Of a stretch of 64,000 nt of DNA, positions 27,437-35,737 are shown piece by piece. A program made the position numbers and the translations under genes. The notes under the pieces were generated by a model, which was not told where the DNA came from, did not search any database, and saw nothing but the letters and a program-made list of their open reading frames with translations. The DNA is from Luteimonas deserti (GTDB taxonomy: Bacteria; Pseudomonadota; Gammaproteobacteria; Xanthomonadales; Xanthomonadaceae): the NCBI RefSeq assembly GCF_013425765.1, contig NZ_JACCJZ010000001.1, positions 1 to 64,000 of the forward strand, given 5' to 3'. How positions within the stretch are numbered: position 1 is the stretch's first letter; each line of letters opens with the position of its first letter.

Positions 27437-30097
27437 ATGAAGTTTCAAGATCAGCCGCGCCACCTGTTGAGCCGCGCGATCGCCGCCGCCCTTGTTCTGG
27501 GTGCCATGCCGACGTTCGCGCAGAACGTGACGGCAAACGAATCGAGCGATGCGGCGCGGACCCTGGATGCGGTGATCGTGACCGTCGAGCGCCGCGAACA
27601 GGATCTGCAGAAGTACGCCGGCACCGCGCAGGCGATCACCGCCGAAGACGCGCGCGCCCTGGGCATCAACAACGAGTTGCGCAACATCCAGGCCCTGGTG
27701 CCGGGCCTGAGCATGGCCAACCAGGAAGGCAACCTTGAAATCTTCATTCGTGGGGTGGGCTCGGCCAACAACACCGAGCTGGGCGATCCGGGCGCCGCGC
27801 CGCACATCAACGGCGCCTACATCGCGCGGCCGCGCGGCCTCGGCGGCATGTTCTACGACATCGAACGCGTGGAGATCAACAAGGGTCCACAGGGCACGCT
27901 GCGCGGCCGCAATGCATTGGCCGGCTCGCTCAACATCGTCACCAAGCGCCCGGATCTGGAGCAGTTCGGTGGCTATGCGCAGGTCGAAGCCGGCAACCGC
28001 GACCATCGCGCCGGCGAGTTCGCGCTCAACCTGCCGCTCGGCGGCTGGGCCGCGCTGCGCTTCGCCGGGTATTCGGTGGAGAAGGACAGCTCGTTCCGCA
28101 ATGCAGGCGATCTGCGCCTGGATCCGGCCGGCATCCAGGACGAAAAGGGCGGCCGCGTGTCGTTCCTCTACCAGCCCGACGACAAGCTCAGCGTGTTCGC
28201 GATGGCCGATATGGGCAAGGAAGGCGGCACCGGCTATCCGGGCGCGAACATCTGGAGCGCGGCCTGCGGCAGCGCCGATCCCGGGACCTGCCCCAACAGC
28301 CCCGGCCTGTCGCCCGAGGATCTGGACCTGCGCAACGTCGTCTACCGCGGCCGCCAAGGCACCCTCGACAGCACCAACTGGGGCGCGATGGCGAATGTGA
28401 GCTACGACTTCGGTCCGATCGTCGCTGAGTACAACACCAGCTACCGCGACGTGGACTACCGCCAGACCAACGCCGCCAGCGAAGGCATCCTGTGGCCGGG
28501 CCGCGACGTCAGCCCGCGCGGGCCGGGCAATCCGGACGGCTTCGACTACGACAACTTCTCCACCCAGTACTGGCAGACGCTGTCGCAGGCGACCACGCAC
28601 GAGCTGCGTCTGTCCTCGTCCGGCGACGGCCCGTTCCAGTGGACCGGCGGCGCATTCCACTTCAACGAGGACCAGCAGGTCGGTTACCTGTCGCTGACCG
28701 ACAAAGGCACCTGGTTCTCCGGCACCGAGTTCACGATGCCGCGCGTCAATGGCCGCTCCACCGCCCTGTTCGCCGACGGCACCTTCGAGGTCAATGATCG
28801 GACTCGCCTGAAAGCCGGCGTGCGTCGCACGCGCGAGGCCAAGTCGCGCTATGGCATCGGCGGCAACTGGGCGCTGGGCCTGCCGGGACAGGGCGGCGAT
28901 TTCTCCACGCGCCTGGGCACCGAGGGCTTCGCACCGGCCTTCCTCAAGCGTCCGAACTTCGACGTGACCGGGCTGACTTCGCAGGCGGACATGGCGCGTT
29001 TCCTGCTGCAGGGCATTCTCCGCGAGGGCCAGCGCGACACGATCGGCCAGCAGATCGGCGACGTGGCCAACGGCGGCGCGTTCGGCTGTGTCGACCGGCC
29101 CGACATCGGCGGCGACACCATCGACTGCCCGTACCAGTCGTGGGTGCAGGTCAACTCGATCCCGTCCCAGCAGTTCGGCGAGAGCCGCTTCCAGTTCAAC
29201 GACTGGCGCACCGGCGTGGAGTTCGATCTCACCGACGACCACATGCTCTACGCCACCGTCTCCACGGGTCACAAGTCGGGCGGTTTCAACGATACCTTCG
29301 ACGTCAACGTGATCCCGGAGGCCTTCAGCCCCGAGTCGATCAAGGCCTACGAGATCGGCAGCAAGATGAGCCACCGGTGGTTCGGTCGGCCGGGCACGTT
29401 CAACGTCAGCGCGTTCTACTACGACTACACCGACCAGGTGTTCCAGGACCTGACGGTGATCTCGCTCAACAACGACGGTGAGCCGGCCGGGTACTCGCTG
29501 GTGAACCGCAACATCGGCCGCTCGGCGATCTACGGCATCGAGGCCGAAAGCGTCACGCGTTTCGGTGCAGGCTTCATGCTGCACCTCAACGCGCTCGCGC
29601 TCGACAGCGAGATCAAGGAAGGCACGGTCGGCGATGCGCGCAGCCAGAACTACGGCGCCGGCGGCGTGACGTCGCTGATCGACCTCACCGGCAACGAACT
29701 GCCGCTGGCGTCGCGCTTCACCGGCAACGTGCGCCTGCAGCAGTTCAGCGAACTGCCGTTCGGTTCGCTTGACTGGCAGCTGCTGGCGTCCTACCGCTCG
29801 GCGTACTACCTCACCCAGTACAACAACCGGGATGTGGTGTACGTGGACCAGGCCGGCGATTTCGTCCGCCAGGAAAGCGCGGCCGAGGCGGGCTTCCCGG
29901 ATCGCCAGCGCGGCGAGGTGACGCTCAATGCCGGTATCGGGCTGACGTCGCTCGACGGCCGCTGGCGTTACGAGCTGTTCGGCAGCAACCTGCTCAACAA
30001 CGACGTCTCGCAGAAGGCGCTGGTGGGATCGCGGCTCAACATCCGTTTCCTCAACGACGCGCGTGCCTACGGCATGCGGGTGCGCTACCAGTTCTGA
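27437..30097 (+). CDS. TonB-dependent outer-membrane receptor 1
   Basis: 886 residues. The signal peptide ends near FAQN (residue ~30). The plug domain follows with LDAVIVTVERREQDLQ, IFIRGVGSANNTELGD and VEINKGPQGTLRGRNALAGSLNIVTKRP; then comes a 22-strand-barrel-like region ending in the terminal aromatic motif YGMRVRYQF. There is no TIGR01782-type start as in receptor 2. The receptor should import a carbohydrate across the outer membrane, inferred from the sugar symporter downstream and the LacI operator upstream. A perfect 15-bp hairpin lies between it and the symporter gene. Confidence 0.92.
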   Translation: MKFQDQPRHLLSRAIAAALVLGAMPTFAQNVTANESSDAARTLDAVIVTVERREQDLQKYAGTAQAITAEDARALGINNELRNIQALVPGLSMANQEGNLEIFIRGVGSANNTELGDPGAAPHINGAYIARPRGLGGMFYDIERVEINKGPQGTLRGRNALAGSLNIVTKRPDLEQFGGYAQVEAGNRDHRAGEFALNLPLGGWAALRFAGYSVEKDSSFRNAGDLRLDPAGIQDEKGGRVSFLYQPDDKLSVFAMADMGKEGGTGYPGANIWSAACGSADPGTCPNSPGLSPEDLDLRNVVYRGRQGTLDSTNWGAMANVSYDFGPIVAEYNTSYRDVDYRQTNAASEGILWPGRDVSPRGPGNPDGFDYDNFSTQYWQTLSQATTHELRLSSSGDGPFQWTGGAFHFNEDQQVGYLSLTDKGTWFSGTEFTMPRVNGRSTALFADGTFEVNDRTRLKAGVRRTREAKSRYGIGGNWALGLPGQGGDFSTRLGTEGFAPAFLKRPNFDVTGLTSQADMARFLLQGILREGQRDTIGQQIGDVANGGAFGCVDRPDIGGDTIDCPYQSWVQVNSIPSQQFGESRFQFNDWRTGVEFDLTDDHMLYATVSTGHKSGGFNDTFDVNVIPEAFSPESIKAYEIGSKMSHRWFGRPGTFNVSAFYYDYTDQVFQDLTVISLNNDGEPAGYSLVNRNIGRSAIYGIEAESVTRFGAGFMLHLNALALDSEIKEGTVGDARSQNYGAGGVTSLIDLTGNELPLASRFTGNVRLQQFSELPFGSLDWQLLASYRSAYYLTQYNNRDVVYVDQAGDFVRQESAAEAGFPDRQRGEVTLNAGIGLTSLDGRWRYELFGSNLLNNDVSQKALVGSRLNIRFLNDARAYGMRVRYQF

Positions 30098-30139
30098 GTC
30101 CCGGCGCCGCGGCGCCCATGCCGTTTTGCTACGCGCCAT

Positions 30140-30175
30140 GACGTCCGCGCCGCCCTGTCCGGCGGCGCGGACGTC
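30140..30175 (+). other. strong intercistronic hairpin after TonB receptor 1
   Basis: Perfect 15-bp stem GACGTCCGCGCCGCC/GGCGGCGCGGACGTC with a 6-nt loop, 42 bp after the receptor stop and 40 bp before the symporter start. No T-run follows, so it is probably an mRNA-stabilising or partial-termination element that lowers expression of the symporter relative to the receptor. Confidence 0.6.
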
Positions 30176-30215
30176 TCGTTCCGACACCGGGCCTGCGGGC
30201 CCGAGGAGCCTGCCG

Positions 30216-31523
30216 ATGAACCACGCCCGCACCATGTCCAACCCCGCCGCTATCGCGGTGGTGAGCCTGATCTTCTTCACCTGGGGCGGCCTGACCAGCC
30301 TCAACGACGTGCTGATCCCGCATCTGAAAGCCGTGTTCTCGATGAGCTACACGCAGACGATGCTGATCCAGTTCACGTTCTTCGGCGCGTATTTCCTGAT
30401 GTCGATGCCGGCCGGCGCCGTGGTCGCGCGGGTCGGCTACAAGGCCGGCATCGTGATCGGCCTGGTGATCGCGTCGATCGGCGCGGCGATGTTCTATCCC
30501 GCAGCGCGGCTGCCCTCGTATCCGGTCTTCCTGACCGCGCTGTTCGTGCTCGCCAGCGGCATTACCCTGCTGCAGGTGGCCGCCAATCCCTACATCAGCC
30601 TGCTGGGCGGGCCGGAGACCTCGCATAGCCGGCTCAACCTGGCGCAGGCGCTGAATTCGCTCGGCACCACGGTGTTCCCGCTGGTCATCGGCCCGTTGAT
30701 CCTGGTGGGCGCTGTGCTCGGGGTGGACGAGATCGCGGCCATGGGCGCGGCCGAGCAGGCCGCCTACCGCGCCGCGGAAGCGCGTTCGGTCGAGATTCCC
30801 TACCTGCTGCTCGCTGCCGGCCTGCTGGTGCTCGCGGTGTTCGTGCTGCTGATGCGCATCCCCTCCCTGCGCGAGGCGACCGAAGCGGGTCCCTCGGTGC
30901 GCCACACCTACATGGAGGCGCTGCGTCAGCCGCACCTGCGCTGGGGCGTACTCGGGATCTTCTGCTACGTCGGCGCGGAGGTCGCGATCGGCAGCTTCCT
31001 GATCAACTACATGGCCGAGCCCGAGATCGGCGGCCTGAGCGAGGCCTCGGCCTCGCGTTTCCTGGCGTTCTACTGGGGTGGCGCGATGGTCGGCCGCTTC
31101 ATCGGTGCCGCGCTGATGACCCGCATCGACGCGCGCAGGCTGCTCGCCTTCGCCGGTGCCATGGTCTGCGTGCTGCTCGTGGTCACGATGAGCACCACCG
31201 GCAGCGTCGCAATGTGGAGCGCGCTCGCGATCGGCCTGTTCAACTCGATCATGTTTCCCACCATCTTCACCACCGCCATCGAACGGCTCGGCACCCTGAC
31301 CAGCAAGGCGTCGAGCCTGCTGGTGATGGGCATCGTCGGCGGGGCGCTGGTACCGCTGGCCCAGGGTGCGCTGGCCGATCGCATCGGCATCCAGCACGCG
31401 TTCGTCGTGCCGCTGGTCTGCTACGTCTACATCATCTGGTACGGCCTGCGCGGGGCGCGGCTGGGGGCGGGTCTTCCATTGCCGGCCACACCGTCCGCGA
31501 CACGGCCGCCGGCCCTGCACTGA
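30216..31523 (+). CDS. FucP/GluP-type MFS sugar:H+ symporter
   Basis: 435 residues, twelve predicted transmembrane helices. The start is ATG at 30216 with GAGGAG 7 nt upstream; the open frame extends further left but without membrane segments. Family blocks: FFTWGGLTSLNDVLIPHLK at the N-terminus (FucP/GluP/NagP hallmark), FFGAYFLMSMPAG, ITLLQVAANPYISLLG, LNLAQALNSLGTTVFPL and FYWGGAMVGRFIG. Members carry fucose, glucose/galactose or N-acetylglucosamine; with a GH3 beta-glucosidase in the same regulon, glucose is the likely substrate. It lies behind receptor 1 and is presumably controlled by operator 1. Confidence 0.92.
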   Translation: MNHARTMSNPAAIAVVSLIFFTWGGLTSLNDVLIPHLKAVFSMSYTQTMLIQFTFFGAYFLMSMPAGAVVARVGYKAGIVIGLVIASIGAAMFYPAARLPSYPVFLTALFVLASGITLLQVAANPYISLLGGPETSHSRLNLAQALNSLGTTVFPLVIGPLILVGAVLGVDEIAAMGAAEQAAYRAAEARSVEIPYLLLAAGLLVLAVFVLLMRIPSLREATEAGPSVRHTYMEALRQPHLRWGVLGIFCYVGAEVAIGSFLINYMAEPEIGGLSEASASRFLAFYWGGAMVGRFIGAALMTRIDARRLLAFAGAMVCVLLVVTMSTTGSVAMWSALAIGLFNSIMFPTIFTTAIERLGTLTSKASSLLVMGIVGGALVPLAQGALADRIGIQHAFVVPLVCYVYIIWYGLRGARLGAGLPLPATPSATRPPALH

Positions 31524-31538
31524 CCGGGCGGCACGCGG

Positions 31539-32432
31539 TCAGCGCGGCACGAACGGAAGCGCATTGTGGGCATGGGTCGCCGCGATGGCGGCCTGGCCCA
31601 CCGCCACCGCGATCTGGTTGAGACCGCTCGCCGCGTCACCGATGACGTACAGGCCCGGCACGCGTGTGCGCTGGTGGGCGTCCACCGGCACTTCGCCGGC
31701 GTCGCAGGCGCCCAGATCCGGGCCACCGAGCAGGCGGTTGCGTTCGTGGTGGCCGAGATAGGGATAGACCGTGTCGAAGGTGGCGGGCGCGTGTCCCGCC
31801 ACCGCGTAGGCGCAGCGCGCGCCGTCGAAGCTCAGACGGCCGCCGGCCGGCAGCAGCTGCGCGCCGTGCGCCTGCGCCTCGGCGATCGCAGGGGACGCGA
31901 GGTCCTCGTCGGTCGCGATCATCGTGATGCGCTTGGAGAAAGTGCGCAGGAACAACGCGTGCCGGCCGAGTGCGGCGCCCGGCCCGTAGACCGCGATGTG
32001 CAGGTCACGCGCTTCGTACGCATCGCAGATGGCGCACAGGCGCAGCGCGCCGCAGGCCAATGCCGGCTCGGCCCACGGCACGTCGGGCAGGCGGTCGGAC
32101 AGGCCGGTGGCCACGATCACCATGGCGGCCTGCCAGCGGTGCGCGCCGGCGCCGACCAGAAAGCCGTCTTCCCTCCGTTCGAGGCGATCGACGCAGGCAT
32201 GGACGGTATCCACATCGAAACTCTCCGCCTGCGTGCGCATCCTCCCCAGCAGCGCGGTCCCCGACACGCCCTGCGGAAACCCCGGGCAGTTGTGGCTTTC
32301 GGGGATGTAGCGGGCCCGACTGTCGCCTGCGTCGATGACAACGCACCGCCGCAGGAACCGCCGGAGATAGGTGGCTGCGGTCAGGCCGGCAGGCCCGCCG
32401 CCGATGATCGCGACCTCGGTCGTTCCGTCCAC
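31539..32432 (-). CDS. thioredoxin reductase-like FAD oxidoreductase
   Basis: 297 residues, two-dinucleotide-binding-domain flavoprotein. The FAD site is VAIIGGGPAGLTAATYLRR (residues ~7-25), a GATGLSDRLP-like turn (VATGLSDRLPDVPW) follows, and the terminal FAD motif is LYVIGDAASGLNQIAVAVGQAA. A redox-active Cys pair is kept as CAIC in RLCAICDAYEARD, the place of CATC in TrxB. Length is shorter than TrxB (~320), and the NADPH motif is degenerate (VYGPGAALGRHALFL). Possible roles are a thioredoxin-reductase-like or ferredoxin/NADP reductase-like enzyme. It is convergent with the symporter gene and divergent from receptor 2, and might be affected by operator 2. Confidence 0.82.
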   Translation of the reverse strand: MDGTTEVAIIGGGPAGLTAATYLRRFLRRCVVIDAGDSRARYIPESHNCPGFPQGVSGTALLGRMRTQAESFDVDTVHACVDRLERREDGFLVGAGAHRWQAAMVIVATGLSDRLPDVPWAEPALACGALRLCAICDAYEARDLHIAVYGPGAALGRHALFLRTFSKRITMIATDEDLASPAIAEAQAHGAQLLPAGGRLSFDGARCAYAVAGHAPATFDTVYPYLGHHERNRLLGGPDLGACDAGEVPVDAHQRTRVPGLYVIGDAASGLNQIAVAVGQAAIAATHAHNALPFVPR

Positions 32433-32531
32433 ACATGTCTCGCTGCTCGGGGTGGCGCAGGGTGCGCCGGCGGCGCGCCACGAGGATGTGTAGCCGCTGT
32501 CCGCGACGCGATACGACCCTGCAGATCGCGG

Positions 32532-32560
32532 TTGACAACGCTGTCAGGTTCGCCTCCAAT
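32532..32560 (+). promoter_or_regulatory. LacI-type operator 2 overlapping promoter of TonB receptor 2
   Basis: TGACAACGCTGTCA (32533-32546) overlaps -35 TTGACA (32532-32537); -10 TCCAAT lies at 32555-32560 with a 17-bp spacer. It is identical to operator 3 (41893-41906). The leader to the receptor ATG is about 90 nt and ends in GGAGGGG as ribosome-binding site. Confidence 0.85.
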
Positions 32561-32654
32561 GCAGCGGTCGCATGCCGTCCGCGCCTGGCGCGGCCTGCAG
32601 GACCAAACAATTCGAAGACACCATTTCGTGTGATCCCTTGGGAGGGGACGATCC

Positions 32655-35600
32655 ATGAACCGACTGCGCGCTGTTCCGAAACAGCGGCTTCTGACCTCTG
32701 CATTGCTGCTGGCCATCGCCTCGCCGGCGATCGCCCAAGTCAACGAGCCATCCGCCCCGTCCGACGCCACCGACCTCGACGCCGTCGTCGTCACCGGCAT
32801 TCGCGGCAGCCTCGAATCCTCGATGAACCTCAAGCGCGATGCCCGCGGCATCGTCGACGGCATCATCGCCGAGGACATCGGCAAGTTCCCCGACACCAAC
32901 CTGGCCGAGTCGCTGCAGCGCATTTCCGGCGTCTCGATCGACCGCAGCGCGATCGGCGAGGGTTCGCGGGTCACCGTCCGTGGCGTCGGCCCCGATTTCA
33001 ATCTCGTGCTGCTCAACGGCCGCCAGATGCCGGCCTCGAGCAACGGCGACGGCAGTACGGTGTCGAACTCGCGTGCTTTCGACTTCGCCAATCTCGCGTC
33101 GGAGGCCATCTCGGCCGTCGAGGTCTACAAGAGCGGGCGCGCCGAAACCCCGACCGGTGGCATCGGTGCGACGATCAACATCAAGACCGCGCGCCCACTC
33201 GAGAATCCGGGATTCCGGGCCAACCTCGGCATCAAGGGCGTGCACGACACTTCGCTGGACAATCTGCCGGACCAGTTCAAGGGCAGCTCGGTCACACCTG
33301 AGGTCTCGGGCATCTTCAGCACGACCACCGCCGACGGCCGGTTCGGTATCGCGGTGACCGGCAGCTACCAGGAACGCGATCTCGGCTACAACCAGGTCTC
33401 GGTACCGGGCGGCTGGCGCGGGTTCCGCGGTGACGAGGAGAACTGGGGCGCCATCCCGCAACCGGGGACCCCGGGGTCGGAGAACATCGTCAACCGGCCC
33501 GGCCCGGGCGACGTGTATTCGGTGCCGCAGAACCTCAACTACGCGGTCACCGGGGTGCAGCGCCAGCGCACCAATGGCCAGGTCGTCCTGCAGTGGGCAC
33601 CGACCGACACGCTGACCACGACGCTCGACTACACCTATTCCGAGAACAAGATCCAGCAGCAGCGCAACGACATGTCGGTGTGGTTCAACTACGGCCCGTC
33701 GTCGTCCTCCTGGACCGACGGTCCGGTGGCCGCGCCGCTGCTCTATTCGGAGGCGCTGACCTTCAACGACCAAGGCCAGCCCAACTACACCGACCTGTCC
33801 ATGGGCGGTGCCGACTTCGCCAATCGCAACGAGAACAAGTCGCTCGGCTTCAATGTCGAGTGGGAGGCGACCGATCGCCTCGGATTCGAGCTGGACGTGC
33901 ACAAGTCCACCGCGGAAACCAGCCCGGACAGCCCCTACGGCTCCGGCGGCGTCCTCGGCGCGGCCGCGTTCATCCGTGGCCGGACCACCGCGGATTTCAG
34001 CGGTGACTTCCCGATCCTCACCGTCGAGTATCCGCCGGGCTACACCGCGCCGCGTCCCTCGGACATGCTGGTGACCGGCTCGGTGTTCCACCGCAGCTAC
34101 ATGAAGTCGGAGATCGAGCAGGTCCAGGCCCGCGGCAACTTCCGCTTCGGCGACTATTCGCGCCTGGACTTCGGCGTGGCCGCCACCGAGGCCGACAACC
34201 GCACCGCCTATGGCAACGTGCAGCGCGACACCTGGGGCGGTACCGGCGCTGCCGGTGACTATGCCGACGACCTGTGGCGGCCCGCCAACATGGGGCGCTA
34301 TTTCAACCAGTTCGCCGGCCACGACAACCCGGCCTTCACCGACGCGTTCTTCCTGTTCGACTTCAACGACGTACGCAACGCCGCCGTGCGCGTGTTAGGC
34401 GACGAGGCGGCGTATCTCGCACCAGCCGAGTACACCACCGATCGCCGCGTGACCGAGAAGTCACGCAGCGCCTATCTGCAGGTCAGCTCGACCTTCGACA
34501 TCGGCATTCCGTTGAACGCTGCTGCAGGCGTCCGGTATGAAGAAACCGATGTGACCTCGTCGGCGTTGGTGCCTGTGGCCACCGCGCTCGTCTGGGGAGC
34601 GAACAACGAGATCGGGATCACGCGTGAAGGCTCCGACTTCACCACGCTCACCGGTGAATACGCGCACTGGCTGCCGAGCATCGATGTCAGCGCCGAATTT
34701 ACCGACAGTCTGATCCTCCGCAGCAGCTACAGCCGCACCATCGGCCGGCCCGGCTGGGGCGACATCCAGGGGGGCCAGACGCTCAACGCACCGGTGCGCG
34801 TGGACGGCGGCACCGGCCAGCAGGGCAATCCGGGACTGCTGCCGCTCAAGGCCCACAACTTCGACCTGTCGCTCGAGTGGTATTACGCCGAGGCGAGCTA
34901 CTTCTCGGTCGGCTATTTCCAGAAGAACATCGGCAACTACATCGGCACGTCCATCATCCAGGCGACGCCGTTCGACCTGAGGACGCCGATCGGCGGTGCC
35001 TACTGGAACGCGGCGGTGGCCAATGCCTGCGCGACGGCCGACCTGACCTGCATCCGCAACTACATCTTCACCAATTTCAATGGCCAGCCGGGTGTGGTCC
35101 GCGGAGACAACGACTCCAACGGAAACGCCACCGGCACCATCACCGGCCAACCGAACGATCCCATCGCGGAGTTCCGCATCACCACGCCGGCGAACACGGG
35201 GTCCTCGAAGCTCGACGGTCTTGAGCTGAACCTGCAGCACGTCTTCGGGCAGAGCGGATTCGGCCTGGCGGCCAACTACACCTACGTCGACAGCCCCGAC
35301 CTGAACTACGACAACAGTGATCTGGGCGGCCAGTTCGCCCTGGTCGGCCTCAGCGATTCGGCCAATCTGGTGCTGTTCTACGACAAGGGCCCGTGGCAGG
35401 CGCGTGCGGCCTACAACTGGCGCGACAAGTTCCTCTCCAGCGGATTCGACAGCGAACGACCGAATCCGGTGTACGTGGAGGAGTACGGCCAGCTCGACGT
35501 CAGCGTGGGGTACCGGGTCAGCGACAACCTGACGCTGCAGGCCGAGGCGATCAACGTCACCGACGAGACCCAGCGCTCGCACGGTCGCAATGCGCGCCAG

Positions 35601-35660
35601 CTGCTCTACGGCACCCAGACCGGGCCGCGTTACATGTTCGGGCTGCGCTACACGTTCTGA
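32655..35660 (+). CDS. TonB-dependent receptor 2 (Xanthomonas/Caulobacter type)
   Basis: 1001 residues. The signal peptide (MNRLRAVPKQRLLTSALLLA) has likely cleavage after IAQ. The signature region LDAVVVTGIRGSLESSMNLK, then IIAEDIGKFPDTNLAESLQRI in parts (DIGKFPDTNLAESLQ), ISGVSIDR and LLNGRQMPASS is the hallmark of the TonB-Xanth-Caul (TIGR01782) subfamily. That subfamily takes up carbohydrates and is often paired with halogenase-like genes. The barrel ends in FGLRYTF. It is the first gene of the unit receptor-halogenase-SapC-cupin-halogenase. A 12-bp hairpin separates it from the next gene. Confidence 0.94.
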   Translation: MNRLRAVPKQRLLTSALLLAIASPAIAQVNEPSAPSDATDLDAVVVTGIRGSLESSMNLKRDARGIVDGIIAEDIGKFPDTNLAESLQRISGVSIDRSAIGEGSRVTVRGVGPDFNLVLLNGRQMPASSNGDGSTVSNSRAFDFANLASEAISAVEVYKSGRAETPTGGIGATINIKTARPLENPGFRANLGIKGVHDTSLDNLPDQFKGSSVTPEVSGIFSTTTADGRFGIAVTGSYQERDLGYNQVSVPGGWRGFRGDEENWGAIPQPGTPGSENIVNRPGPGDVYSVPQNLNYAVTGVQRQRTNGQVVLQWAPTDTLTTTLDYTYSENKIQQQRNDMSVWFNYGPSSSSWTDGPVAAPLLYSEALTFNDQGQPNYTDLSMGGADFANRNENKSLGFNVEWEATDRLGFELDVHKSTAETSPDSPYGSGGVLGAAAFIRGRTTADFSGDFPILTVEYPPGYTAPRPSDMLVTGSVFHRSYMKSEIEQVQARGNFRFGDYSRLDFGVAATEADNRTAYGNVQRDTWGGTGAAGDYADDLWRPANMGRYFNQFAGHDNPAFTDAFFLFDFNDVRNAAVRVLGDEAAYLAPAEYTTDRRVTEKSRSAYLQVSSTFDIGIPLNAAAGVRYEETDVTSSALVPVATALVWGANNEIGITREGSDFTTLTGEYAHWLPSIDVSAEFTDSLILRSSYSRTIGRPGWGDIQGGQTLNAPVRVDGGTGQQGNPGLLPLKAHNFDLSLEWYYAEASYFSVGYFQKNIGNYIGTSIIQATPFDLRTPIGGAYWNAAVANACATADLTCIRNYIFTNFNGQPGVVRGDNDSNGNATGTITGQPNDPIAEFRITTPANTGSSKLDGLELNLQHVFGQSGFGLAANYTYVDSPDLNYDNSDLGGQFALVGLSDSANLVLFYDKGPWQARAAYNWRDKFLSSGFDSERPNPVYVEEYGQLDVSVGYRVSDNLTLQAEAINVTDETQRSHGRNARQLLYGTQTGPRYMFGLRYTF

Positions 35661-35667
35661 GCCTGCC

Positions 35668-35695
35668 CGGCGCCACGGCATTTGCCGTGGCGCCG
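35668..35695 (+). other. strong intercistronic hairpin after TonB receptor 2
   Basis: Perfect 12-bp stem CGGCGCCACGGC/GCCGTGGCGCCG with an ATTT loop, 7 bp after the receptor stop. No U-tract follows. Its placement mirrors the hairpin after receptor 1. Confidence 0.6.
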
Positions 35696-35737
35696 CGTTC
35701 GGGCATGCTGCCGGACCGCACCGCGGAGCATTTTCCG

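Noticed and set aside
27140..30304. Open frame antisense to TonB receptor 1 (1054 codons)
   Set aside because: Antisense shadow; the receptor has signal peptide, plug and terminal motif.
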